Part shown: piece by piece, positions 60,701-62,448 of the stretch
Layout of the letters: the number at the start of each line of letters is the position of its first letter
How positions within the stretch are numbered: the first letter of the stretch is position 1
Assembly: GCA_038373865.1 (NCBI GenBank)
Contig: JAXGGA010000476.1
Location: 159,902-223,901, forward strand
From: Uloborus plumipes
Lineage: Eukaryota > Arthropoda > Arachnida > Araneae > Uloboridae
DNA length: 64,000 nucleotides
Direction of reading: 5' to 3'
Position numbers and translations under genes: made by a program
The notes under the pieces: model-generated
What the model saw: the letters and a program-made list of their open reading frames with translations, nothing else
The model's database searches: none
Told to the model about the DNA's origin: nothing

Positions 60701-62435
60701 AAAACTGTCTGTCAAGCAAGGGGTTCTTTGTTGGAGGAAATAGGAGCCTGCTCTCCCCCCAGCATGGGAGAAATGGAAACCTGTTTCCACCTACCCATAG
60801 CAACTCCAGACAAACTTCTTCCCCAGTTTTTCCCCTTTGTTTGATGAAGGGCAATTCTAAAGCAATACATCGTCTTCTCCCATTTCTTTCGAGAGCCTTA
60901 TTGTACTGATGCATCTCTGGACTAGTGTGGATTTCTTTTCTTGGAATCTAAAATAAAAATAGCAAAAAAAAAAAAAAAAGGTGGCGACTGTTGAAATTTT
61001 TTGGGGTCGCCACTTTTGAAAACTAGGTCGCCACGTGGCGAGTGGCGACCGTAAATCTTGACCTTTACATACAATATACACATTCTACCATACATACATA
61101 CATACTTACAATAAGTAAGCTATTTTTTGTCTACACTAGAAATTACTAGGAAATTATTTATATGGCAAAACAACGTTTGCCGGGTCAGCTAGTATATATA
61201 TAAAGGTTGGTTTTTAGGTATATGGTCTTCTAGCCTGTACTATATCTACTAATTTGTCAGGAAAGGAAGTTGGCAATTTCTGGAACAGGTACTGACCTAG
61301 ATTAAATAGTGTAGCAAACTACATATTATAACTAAATAGATCGATACCAATTTCTAAGGGCTAATATTGATCCAAATATTCGTTATTTTTCGTTTGTTTC
61401 TAAAATAAAAGTTTTCTATATGCAGTAAATTTTGAAAAAACCCACTTTACCGAAATAGTGGTTTTCTGGAGTGGGTCCTTTTTGGCGAACCCTGGTAAGT
61501 AGCAATAGTACTACTTAATAAATTATGATAAAAACATCTTACTTTTCTTAATCGATAATAACAACAAGACTGGAAAACATTAGCATCATTCGGATCTGCT
61601 AAGAACAAATGCAACTCGAACTCATAATGAGGAATTCATGACTGAAGTTTTAAGTCTCATTTCTTTGATTTGTGACTAAATATGTTGTACACCTCACTGC
61701 TGCTGTGTTCTAAATAATTCGTTTAACCTTTAAGAGTGCTTTTTTTATAAACAAAATGTTATTAGAAATAAATGCATGCAATGCATGGAATTACTGCTCG
61801 TATCATATATGCCGCGAAAATGAAAACACTTTTTGGCACATGACAGGAAACGCAAAAATATTTAATTTTCTACTCAGCCTCTTGAGGAATTTAAGGCCAA
61901 TTTTCTTAGAAATTAGCTATTAATAGACCCACATAAGTTGGGTTATGATATTTTAAAGTGTAGCAAAAATTGTCCTACACTATTTATTTACTATAACTGC
62001 TGATCCCTTTATGGTTATACTCTGTAAATTTTTGGATGTATTCACACAGGTATACTTTTTTAAAAACTTTTAAAGGATACTATCTTAAATTTTGTGTTTT
62101 TATGATTGAAATTTTTGAAGAAGCACATCTCGAAAAATTATGTAAGATCATATCAAATAAAAGTACATGTAGTTGTCATTAAAATGAGCTAGTATATACA
62201 ACTTTGTAGCTTTTCCATTGCACTTGGTTTATAGCACTTTAAATCACTGCTATTAAATTAAAAAAAGAAAAACCGAGCTTATTAACGAATTTAAAAAAAT
62301 TAATACACATCAATTATGAATTCCTGAATTTGGAGTATTTTTAAGCATACAAGTATCATTAAAAAAATATATTTTTACTTATAACTTACCATTCAAATCT
62401 TGAATAATTTTAGCGGACTGAGTAATATATGCCAT
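1..62435 (-). CDS. FYCO1: FYCO1-like RUN/FYVE/GOLD protein, 19 coding exons, 3' end outside window
   Basis: Join (minus strand): 62435-62390, 49386-49267, 49152-49040, 47581-47475, 40895-40752, 35245-35164, 35075-34998, 31428-31225, 27419-25252, 24448-24217, 20038-19898, 14995-14924, 14742-14576, 11678-11525, 7124-7051, 6961-6798, 2606-2465, 1134-994, 160-1. These give 1503 codons with all phases agreeing. Seen: an N-terminal RUN domain (about residues 35-175), low-complexity and coiled-coil regions (about 230-1240), a FYVE finger with all four Cys/His pairs (about 1255-1312), an acidic stretch with an FxxV core, and the first part of a GOLD domain. Known of the family: FYCO1 binds Rab7, PI3P and LC3 and links autophagosomes and late endosomes to kinesin for plus-end transport. 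Human FYCO1 is about 1480 residues, so this protein is slightly longer. RUFY proteins share RUN and FYVE but lack GOLD, and the RUN and FYVE sequences look FYCO1-type. The gene exceeds 62 kb because of transposon-filled introns. Confidence 0.93.
161..993 (-). other. FYCO1 intron 18
   Basis: AT-rich intron of 833 bp. I see no gene, inverted repeat or mobile element in it. Confidence 0.7.
994..1134 (-). CDS. FYCO1: FYCO1 exon 18, FYVE-GOLD linker
   Basis: Residues 1403-1449, starting with Gly from the split codon, then [20 protein letters not shown], charged and probably helical. The acceptor is CTAATTCCAG, the donor GTAAGT, with phase 2 in and 2 out. It is supported by phase and good splice sites rather than strong homology. 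Confidence 0.8.
1135..2464 (-). other. FYCO1 intron 17
   Basis: AT-rich intron of 1330 bp with homopolymer runs. No mobile element end is visible. Confidence 0.7.
2465..2606 (-). CDS. FYCO1: FYCO1 exon 17, FYVE-GOLD linker
   Basis: Residues 1356-1402, starting [18 protein letters not shown] and ending DSTTMQN. The acceptor TTCAATCTTTTAG and the donor GTACGT fit phases 1 in and 2 out. The first residues continue the ISDEQL motif. The rest is not recognisable but has no stop in frame. Confidence 0.84.
3880..4687 (-). mobile_element. Tc1-like element, internally deleted (808 bp)
   Basis: It is flanked by TA (3878-3879 and 4688-4689). The terminal inverted repeats are about 53 bp, beginning CACTCAGGCACATTGAAAAT on both ends with few mismatches, and the transposase remnant fills the inside. 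At 808 bp it is about half the length of a complete Tc1. The missing part is the region encoding the N-terminal DNA-binding domains. It lies in FYCO1 intron 16. Confidence 0.93.
4017..4637 (-). pseudogene. Tc1-like transposase, C-terminal two thirds
   Basis: 206 codons without an internal stop. The catalytic motifs are FSDESRF (first Asp), FQQDNARPH (second Asp) and [12 protein letters not shown] (Glu), with 32 residues counted between the second Asp and the Glu. The paired helix-turn-helix region normally needed to bind the inverted repeats is absent. The open frame starts at an ATG at the inner edge of the right inverted repeat, so this ATG is probably accidental. The DDE triad looks intact, but without the DNA-binding part the protein should not act on its own. 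Confidence 0.9.
5553..5723. repeat. Imperfect 42-bp inverted repeat with nested hairpin
   Basis: Arms at about 5553-5594 and 5678-5723 share GGCAGTTTGAAGAA and GGAACGAAGA with a few mismatches. The right arm also pairs with its own left flank (AAGAACAAAAACCA / TGGTTTTTGTTCTT at 5661-5691), so two hairpins compete. This may be a small MITE; no target duplication was found. Confidence 0.6.
6798..6961 (-). CDS. FYCO1: FYCO1 exon 16, FYVE end and acidic LIR-like segment
   Basis: Residues 1301-1355. [15 protein letters not shown] gives the last CxxC zinc pair. Then follow an acidic run ([13 protein letters not shown]), VFFNPV and SSSFIS. Vertebrate FYCO1 has its LC3-interacting region just after the FYVE domain in an acidic context; here F-N-P-V fits the F/W/Y-x-x-L/I/V core. 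The exon exits in phase 1 at GTCAGT and joins exon 17 as ISDEQL, matching vertebrate ITDEEL. The acceptor is preceded by an AT microsatellite. Confidence 0.93.
6970..6991. repeat. (AT)n microsatellite at the exon 16 acceptor
   Basis: Twenty-two bases of AT dinucleotide end eight bases from the start of FYCO1 exon 16 (acceptor ATTTAATAG). It takes the place of a normal polypyrimidine tract. Confidence 0.85.
7051..7124 (-). CDS. FYCO1: FYCO1 exon 15, FYVE core
   Basis: Residues 1277-1300. [18 protein letters not shown] supplies the HHCR core and zinc ligand pairs two and three. With the preceding LRK this forms the R/K-HHCR signature that binds PI3P on endosomal and autophagosomal membranes. 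The acceptor is CCCTTTTCAG. The donor GTACTT splits a Ser codon. Intron 15 is only 89 bp. Confidence 0.97.
7125..11524 (-). other. FYCO1 intron 14
   Basis: 4.4-kb intron. It contains the 4-bp-duplication element copy A (8232-9837). The flanks at 7125-8227 and 9842-11524 are AT-rich and show nothing I can name. Confidence 0.65.
8232..9837. mobile_element. Non-autonomous element, 4-bp target duplication, copy A
   Basis: 1606 bp, flanked by GTAG (8228-8231 and 9838-9841). The terminal inverted repeat is about 28 bp, GGGTGAATATCAGGAAAAGT and onward, on both ends. There is no coding capacity. Inside, the 14-mer TCATGTCGGCAGCG occurs at 8412, 8800, 8956 and 8971, with variants at 9629 (TCAGTTCGGTAGCA) and 9649 (TCATGTCGGTAACG), all in the same direction. 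It is homologous to copy B at 18052-19685. A 4-bp duplication is known for several DNA transposon superfamilies (Sola, Chapaev, Ginger); I cannot place it further. Confidence 0.88.
11525..11678 (-). CDS. FYCO1: FYCO1 exon 14, FYVE domain N-terminal part
   Basis: Residues 1225-1276. [15 protein letters not shown] is the conserved FYCO1 lead-in, then [15 protein letters not shown] gives the first zinc pair CxxC, and FSFMLRK begins the basic PI3P-binding motif. The acceptor chosen is CATTTTTTAG at 11679. A second in-frame AG, 15 nt further in, would drop five residues. The position of the usual FYVE WxxD motif reads WMNN, so the Asp is replaced by Asn. Confidence 0.94.
11679..14575 (-). other. 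FYCO1 intron 13
   Basis: 2.9-kb intron. A dispersed-repeat-like stretch lies at about 12076-12460. The rest is AT-rich with homopolymers (poly-T near 12888, C-run at 12661). Confidence 0.6.
12076..12460. repeat. Dispersed-repeat-like segment with 37-bp direct repeat
   Basis: TCCTTGGATGGAATAATCCA... (12078-12114) recurs at 12346-12382 with four differences, 268 bp apart. The stretch is richer in GC and in CT than its surroundings. It resembles repeats I associate with arachnid genomes, but I cannot name a family or show its ends. Confidence 0.45.
14576..14742 (-). CDS. FYCO1: FYCO1 exon 13, coiled coil
   Basis: Residues 1170-1224, starting [20 protein letters not shown] and ending LQKRVVKLL. 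The acceptor is CTTGCAG. The donor GTAAGG leaves phase 2. Confidence 0.9.
14924..14995 (-). CDS. FYCO1: FYCO1 exon 12, coiled coil (72 nt)
   Basis: 24 codons, residues 1146-1169, [20 protein letters not shown] followed by DLEK. The acceptor is TTTGTAG, the donor GTATGT, and both ends are phase 0. It lies 181 bp from exon 13. As a 24-codon in-frame cassette it could be skipped without shifting the frame. Confidence 0.87.
16024..16252. mobile_element. mariner-type MITE (229 bp)
   Basis: Inverted ends TTAGGCTGCCCCAAAAGTTT and TTAGGTTGTCCCAAAATTTT, with TA on both outer sides (16022-16023 and 16253-16254). The end sequence is typical of mariner-like elements. No transposase is present. Confidence 0.8.
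16261..16488. mobile_element. Foldback MITE (228 bp)
   Basis: Arms of about 80 bp begin CCGTAAAGTCGGGTTACTTG on both ends, are nearly identical with short indels, and are separated by a loop of about 70 bp. TA flanks both sides. It starts only six bases after the neighbouring MITE ends. Confidence 0.88.
18052..19685. mobile_element. Non-autonomous element, 4-bp target duplication, copy B
   Basis: 1634 bp, flanked by ATAA (18048-18051 and 19686-19689). The terminal inverted repeat is GAGCTAATATTTAGAAAAGT... / GAGCCAATATTTAGAAAAGT..., about 28 bp. The 14-mer TCAGATCGGTAACR occurs at 18233, 18621 and 18777, with variants at 18431, 18792, 19478 and 19496. Outside the motifs it aligns with copy A around AGGTAAGATTTTTT (8751 and 18571) and GGTAAAT...CTTGACC near the right end. 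No coding capacity. Confidence 0.88.
19898..20038 (-). CDS. FYCO1: FYCO1 exon 11, coiled coil
   Basis: 47 codons, residues 1099-1145, both ends phase 0. It begins [20 protein letters not shown] and ends [10 protein letters not shown]. The acceptor is TTTTTTTTCTAG and the donor GTATGT. It has no initiator codon, which fits an internal exon. Glu/Gln/Leu heptads mark it as coil. Confidence 0.9.
20354..21752 (-). mobile_element. hAT-type element remnant, 6-bp target duplication
   Basis: It starts CAGGGCTGGAAGT and ends with the inverse of CAGGGCTCGAAGT. CGTTGT abuts both ends (20348-20353 and 21753-21758). Short AAGGACA/ATTTAAGGAC repeats crowd both subterminal parts. hAT elements usually make 8-bp duplications; only 6 match here, either because two bases changed or because the family makes 6. 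It is inserted into the left inverted repeat of the mariner. Confidence 0.88.
20596..21636 (-). pseudogene. hAT transposase C-terminal dimerisation domain with charged tail
   Basis: About 345 open codons without a start at the 5' end; the first Met is some 50 residues in. [20 protein letters not shown], then [20 protein letters not shown] and [14 protein letters not shown], form the C-terminal hAT dimerisation region. The BED finger and the N-terminal catalytic part are missing. After the domain there is an unusual Lys/Glu/Gln-rich coiled tail of about 130 residues ([20 protein letters not shown]). The long open frame without a start suggests a recent internal deletion of a formerly active element. 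Confidence 0.8.
21775..22500 (-). pseudogene. mariner transposase remnant (DD34D type)
   Basis: Read on the minus strand in two frames: [12 protein letters not shown], then after a frameshift [57 protein letters not shown], and beyond the [20 protein letters not shown]. The second Asp (QDNAPAH) and last Asp (PCDFY) have 34 positions between them. At least one frameshift and several stops are present, and the N-terminal half is missing. Clearly dead. Confidence 0.88.
21938..22170. mobile_element. TTAA-flanked MITE, copy 1 (233 bp)
   Basis: TTAA flanks both sides (21934-21937 and 22171-22174). Ends CCTTTTGGATCCGG and CCTAAAGG. It shares CCTTTTGGATCCGG, a CTTGAAAAAATCC block, CCAAAGGGT and AAAAAAGACTTG with the copy at 44205-44485. 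The TTAA duplication is the mark of piggyBac-type transposition. It is inserted in the mariner transposase remnant. Confidence 0.9.
24217..24448 (-). CDS. FYCO1: FYCO1 exon 10, coiled coil
   Basis: Residues 1021-1098. It reads [20 protein letters not shown] and onward as regular heptads to ALKYERALK. The acceptor TTTGTTTTAG completes a Ser codon split after exon 9. The donor GTAATG is in phase 0. Confidence 0.9.
24449..25251 (-). other. FYCO1 intron 9
   Basis: 803-bp intron. A slightly GC-richer patch (24868-25000) with GGAGGTCACTCGATCCTCCC is present; I cannot assign it. Confidence 0.6.
25252..27419 (-). CDS. FYCO1: FYCO1 exon 9, giant central exon
   Basis: 2168 nt, residues 299-1020. The acceptor TTCTTAG precedes ALA-SER-LEU and the donor is AG|GTGAGT. 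The first 300 residues are Ser/Asn/Asp-rich and look disordered. A strong coil spans about residues 620-745, with the block [18 protein letters not shown] followed by [10 protein letters not shown] shorter coil lies near 795-835, then another acidic Ser-rich part ([14 protein letters not shown]) and a final short coil. There is no frameshift or stop. The exon is much less coiled than the matching part of vertebrate FYCO1, so this is the fast-evolving part of the protein. Confidence 0.92.
29455..30672 (-). mobile_element. Tc1-like element, nearly complete, in a TA microsatellite
   Basis: 1218 bp with 27-bp inverted ends (CACTGAAGTGACAAAAGTCA...) that match exactly, flanked by TA. TA dinucleotides continue on both sides (29441-29454 and 30673-30744), so it landed in a TA-repeat tract. 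It contains a full-length transposase frame with two nonsense codons. Confidence 0.95.
29486..30532 (-). pseudogene. Tc1-like transposase with two in-frame stops
   Basis: 348 codons from ATG at 30532 to TAA at 29488-29486 in one frame. The N-terminal paired helix-turn-helix part ([20 protein letters not shown] and [12 protein letters not shown]) is present. Catalytic motifs are [15 protein letters not shown] and SPDMNPIEH, with 36 residues counted between the second Asp and the Glu. The first stop is a TAG after MDPNC, where the family usually has Gln. The second is a TAG after NPIEHL, where Trp is expected. Both fit single C-to-T or G-to-A transitions, and there is no indel, so it was lost recently compared with the other copies here. 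Confidence 0.93.
30673..30744. repeat. (TA)n microsatellite
   Basis: About 36 TA units directly beside the Tc1-like element. The outer TA of the insertion is part of it. Confidence 0.95.
31225..31428 (-). CDS. FYCO1: FYCO1 exon 8, start of coiled coil
   Basis: Residues 231-298. It starts [15 protein letters not shown] and continues with clear heptads ([20 protein letters not shown]). This is the beginning of the long coiled-coil rod that in the family mediates dimerisation and kinesin and Rab7 contacts. The acceptor is TTTTTTTTAG, the donor GTATGT, and both ends are phase 0. Confidence 0.9.
33070..33333. repeat. Perfect 106-bp inverted repeat with 52-bp loop
   Basis: The arm 33070-33175 and the arm 33228-33333 are exact reverse complements over all 106 bases that I compared by eye. 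The loop is 33176-33227. No clear target duplication abuts it. Probably a very young foldback MITE; the transcript of intron 7 would form a perfect long hairpin. Confidence 0.93.
34013..34038. repeat. (CT)n microsatellite
   Basis: About 13 CT units in intron 7. Confidence 0.9.
34998..35075 (-). CDS. FYCO1: FYCO1 exon 7, linker with GC donor
   Basis: Residues 205-230, starting [20 protein letters not shown] and ending in Met. The acceptor is GTGCAG. The only donor that keeps the frame into exon 8 is ATG|GCAAGT, a GC-AG type site. The GT four bases downstream would enter exon 8 in phase 1 and meet TAA at once. An unseen small exon between 34998 and 31428 is the alternative. Confidence 0.72.
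35164..35245 (-). CDS. FYCO1: FYCO1 exon 6, post-RUN linker
   Basis: Residues 177-204, starting [16 protein letters not shown] and then Ser/Phe-rich. The segment after the RUN domain is poorly conserved in the family, so support comes from exact phase (entry 2, exit 0), a TTTTTAG acceptor and a GTTTGT donor. It is separated from exon 7 by an 88-bp intron. Confidence 0.8.
35864..37262. mobile_element. piggyBac-type non-autonomous element, 1.4 kb
   Basis: Exact TTAA duplications at 35860-35863 and 37263-37266. Terminal inverted repeats CCCTACACTGCATGAT / CCCTACACTGCATGGT. CCCT next to TTAA is the classical piggyBac end. GTTGCCAAATGG recurs inside (about 35999 and 36884). I found no transposase. 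Confidence 0.85.
37895..39380 (-). mobile_element. Tc1-like element, frameshifted (1486 bp)
   Basis: TA on both sides (37893-37894 and 39381-39382). Inverted ends CACTGGTTATCAAAAATTAA / CACTGGTTATCATAAATTAA and similar for about 28 bp. Direct copies of CTAACCAAATATTT lie on both sides (about 37851, 37868 and 39390), an older local repeat in the target. Confidence 0.93.
38090..39139 (-). pseudogene. Tc1-like transposase with frameshift and stop (DD34E)
   Basis: The first part, from ATG at 39139, has the N-terminal helix-turn-helix region ([36 protein letters not shown]). Near 38805 one base is lost within HERG, and the frame continues as [20 protein letters not shown]. The catalytic set is [18 protein letters not shown] and [12 protein letters not shown], with 34 residues between the second Asp and the Glu. 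A TAG after ALQGQ stops it early, although [14 protein letters not shown] follows in frame as the normal C-terminus. Two disabling changes, otherwise complete. Confidence 0.92.
39627..40175 (-). mobile_element. DDE-element deletion derivative with 60-bp inverted ends
   Basis: 549 bp between TA pairs. The ends begin CAGGGTGATTCAAAACTT on both sides, and similarity runs for about 60 bp (to GGAAAC). It encloses a transposase C-terminus on the minus strand. Confidence 0.88.
39808..40020 (-). pseudogene. DDE transposase C-terminal remnant
   Basis: Minus-strand reading: AFFF, stop, [15 protein letters not shown], then [10 protein letters not shown], stops, [14 protein letters not shown]. This matches the family C-terminus DFFLWG...LKDxVY...NGGHFEHLL found in many arthropod Tc1/mariner-group transposases. 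The Trp of the FFWG motif is now TGA, and at least three stops are present. Confidence 0.78.
40752..40895 (-). CDS. FYCO1: FYCO1 exon 5, end of RUN domain
   Basis: Residues 129-176. It begins [19 protein letters not shown] and ends [19 protein letters not shown], equal in layout to FYCO1 DWYYARSPFLQ...FDLASRGFDLDAAWPTFAR, which closes the RUN domain. The acceptor is TTTTTCAG. The donor GTACAC again splits an Arg codon (AG|G). Confidence 0.95.
43120..43168. repeat. Perfect 20-bp hairpin
   Basis: AAAAATCATATGGTTAGCAA and its exact reverse complement, with a 9-base loop, inside the CCCA-ended element. Confidence 0.9.
43294..43497 (+). repeat. 102-bp tandem repeat, two units
   Basis: Units at 43294-43395 and 43396-43497, about 85 percent alike, both containing GTGCGACAGCCTATAGATGT. 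The period equals 34 codons, and the plus strand is open through both units, but the sequence looks like subterminal transposon repeats rather than protein. Confidence 0.88.
44205..44485. mobile_element. TTAA-flanked MITE, copy 2 (281 bp)
   Basis: TTAA at 44201-44204 and 44486-44489. Ends CCTTTTGGATCCGG and the inverse of CCTTTAAAAA. Same family as 21938-22170, with about 45 extra bases in the middle. It is in the same orientation as copy 1. Confidence 0.9.
45382..45653 (-). mobile_element. tRNA-derived SINE with 11-bp target duplication
   Basis: GCAGTCTCCCT lies at 45371-45381 and exactly again at 45654-45664. On the minus strand the element starts with a tRNA-like head: A-box-like TCTAGTGGTCAGAGCAG and B-box-like TTGTTCAATTCTCGG about 35 bases later, which are internal RNA polymerase III promoter elements. 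A 200-bp body follows with the palindrome GCCAGCCTGGCTGGC near its end. There is no poly-A; the tail is short. It was copied by reverse transcription with LINE machinery, judged by the long target duplication. Confidence 0.9.
47475..47581 (-). CDS. FYCO1: FYCO1 exon 4, RUN domain
   Basis: Residues 94-128. The motif [19 protein letters not shown] matches the conserved RUN box [17 protein letters not shown] of FYCO1; LADTLQTCF follows. The acceptor is TTTTCAG and the donor GTAATT leaves an Arg codon split AG|A across the intron. Confidence 0.95.
47891..48150 (+). repeat. hAT-type left-end fragment, sister of 52990 element
   Basis: Begins CAGGGTTTGAAAA and aligns for about 260 bp with 52990-53255 (shared GGGTTTTTGATGAAAA, GGGCT..TCGGGTTTTTTC, GGTCACTG.GACCT). 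No matching right end was found, so it is truncated. Confidence 0.8.
48566..48741. mobile_element. Small hAT-type MITE (176 bp)
   Basis: Ends CAGGGCCGTCATTTCAGGTT and, inverse, CAGGACCATCATTTCGAATT. The middle has a G-run and a 20-base C-run (48604-48623). The flanks AGGGGAAG and GGGGAGGA are similar but not an exact 8-bp duplication. Confidence 0.72.
49040..49152 (-). CDS. FYCO1: FYCO1 exon 3, RUN domain
   Basis: Residues 56-93. It carries [16 protein letters not shown] and [10 protein letters not shown], which are hallmark RUN motifs and very close to the FYCO1 string YWDYFCACL...IRFVKSISE. It ends in phase 0 at a GTAAGT donor. The acceptor is TTATTTAAG. The Trp-Asp-Tyr core is intact. Confidence 0.95.
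49267..49386 (-). CDS. FYCO1: FYCO1 exon 2, start of RUN domain
   Basis: Residues 16-55. It includes the block [20 protein letters not shown], which matches the FYCO1 pattern EPITDDSTSLHKF...LEYLL at the beginning of the RUN fold. The acceptor is TTTGCAG and the donor is GTAATT after a phase-1 G. Only a 114-bp intron separates it from exon 3. Confidence 0.93.
50071..50381. repeat. 99-bp inverted repeat, one mismatch, 113-bp loop
   Basis: Arms 50071-50169 and 50283-50381 differ at one base (GTACCGTC versus GTACGGTC). It begins TCTAACCCAAATGACTCATT. Probably a young foldback MITE nested in the hAT-type element. Confidence 0.92.
50648..51027. mobile_element. pogo/Tigger-type MITE (380 bp)
   Basis: Inverted ends GAGTATACTCTCGATTAT and CAGTATACCCTCGATTAT. 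TA follows the right end, and the left TA has changed to TT. CAGTATA...CCTCG ends are typical of the pogo group. Confidence 0.75.
52422..52836. mobile_element. Tigger-type MITE (415 bp)
   Basis: Ends CAGTAGAGTCTCGAAAATCC and, inverse, TAGTAGAGTCTCGAAAGTCC, flanked by TA (52420-52421 and 52837-52838). No coding sequence. Confidence 0.85.
53396..54140 (+). repeat. Left arm of long inverted duplication
   Basis: It matches the right arm (55117-55839) at roughly 95 percent by eye. The outer end ATACCTAAAA...TATATAT is matched by sequence beyond the Helitron (61193-61224). TTTGACCTGCTGATT and GCTACCAGTTGGAAGGTATA occur in both arms. Confidence 0.9.
54141..55116 (-). other. Loop of the inverted duplication with coding-like remnants
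   Basis: Minus-strand fragments such as [20 protein letters not shown] and [17 protein letters not shown] are separated by stops. They may be remains of a transposase, but I do not recognise the family. Confidence 0.4.
55117..55839 (-). repeat. Right arm of long inverted duplication
   Basis: Inverse of 53396-54140. It is broken by the Helitron near its outer end, and the last 32 bases of the arm lie at 61193-61224. Confidence 0.9.
56074..56148 (+). repeat. tRNA-like sequence (SINE head or tRNA pseudogene)
   Basis: GATGGTCAAGTGGTTATGC resembles an A box, GATCGAATCCAGG a B box, and GCGACCC pairs with GGTTCGC except at one position. The anticodon loop has 8 bases and the T stem does not pair, so it is not a working tRNA. 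A 20-base T run follows shortly after. Confidence 0.6.
56795..56873 (+). repeat. Second, more decayed tRNA-like sequence
   Basis: TGTGCAACGGTACGCG and GTGATCGAAGCCAGGATT are in A-box and B-box positions. It resembles the 56074 stretch in layout only. Confidence 0.4.
56907..57170 (+). pseudogene. Helitron helicase (Pif1-like) C-terminal fragment
   Basis: [51 protein letters not shown] and [16 protein letters not shown] are the last helicase motifs of Helitron RepHel proteins, ending at a natural stop. The normal NKAQGQT motif reads NKFQLQT, so two key residues are lost. The Rep nuclease and the rest of the helicase are deleted. Confidence 0.92.
57519..59330 (-). mobile_element. Helitron 2 (1.8 kb), nested in Helitron 1
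   Basis: Minus-strand reading: the 5' end is TCTCTACTAATAATAAAG at 59330, and the 3' end is the hairpin CACGGGCAAAGCCGTG followed by CGGGTACCGCTAG at 57519. It is inserted between A and T. No protein is encoded. A GACA/GAAA simple repeat lies near its 5' end. The plus-strand reading CTAGCGGTACCCGCACGG is a familiar dispersed repeat start in arthropods. Confidence 0.85.
59252..59301. repeat. (GACA/GAAA)n simple repeat
   Basis: Runs of AGAC and AGAA units near the 5' end of Helitron 2. Confidence 0.85.
60610..60930. other. GC-richer block inside Helitron 1
   Basis: About 320 bp with clearly higher GC and C-runs than the surroundings, open on both strands (60577-60909 plus, 60615-60914 minus). 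No homology is recognised. It may be a captured host fragment or another repeat. Confidence 0.4.
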
Positions 62436-62448
62436 TGTTTCTTGCTAT
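62390..62448 (-). CDS. FYCO1: FYCO1 exon 1 (initiator exon)
   Basis: The ATG is at 62435-62433 and the coding part gives residues 1-15, [15 protein letters not shown], ending in phase 1 before a GTAAGT donor. The segment 62448-62436 is 5' untranslated and is preceded by a pyrimidine-rich acceptor (TTGTTTCAG), so at least one non-coding exon should lie upstream. The start is chosen because the residues match the short helical start of vertebrate FYCO1, and the next exon continues in frame into the RUN domain. Confidence 0.88.

Larger units (their letters stand above)
55840..61192 (+). mobile_element. Helitron 1 (5.35 kb), disrupted by Helitron 2
   Basis: The 5' end is TCTAATATATAAAACTCTCG and the 3' end is GGCAAAACAACGTTTGCC (6-bp-stem hairpin at 61164-61181) followed by GGGTCAGCTAG. 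It is inserted between A (55839) and T (61193), with no target duplication, as known for rolling-circle Helitrons. The empty site is confirmed by the left arm of the inverted duplication. It carries a helicase C-terminal remnant (56895-57170), two tRNA-like stretches, Helitron 2 and a GC-richer block of unknown origin (60610-60930). Confidence 0.94.
52990..61494. mobile_element. hAT-type element, 8-bp duplication GTAAGTAG, carrying nested inserts
   Basis: GTAAGTAG at 52982-52989 and exactly at 61495-61502. Ends CAGGGTTTGAAAA and, inverse, CAGGGTTCGCCAAAA. Of its 8.5 kb, 5.35 kb is the Helitron at 55840-61192. The remaining 3.15 kb contains a 0.7-kb inverted duplication (53396-54140 against 55117-55839 plus 61193-61224) and a loop with weak coding remnants on the minus strand. 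No functional transposase. Confidence 0.9.
49387..62389 (-). other. FYCO1 intron 1 (13 kb)
   Basis: About 86 percent is covered by two hAT-type elements (49820-52120 and 52990-61494) and a Tigger-type MITE (52422-52836). The parts 49387-49811 and 61503-62389 show nothing else that I recognise. Confidence 0.75.
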
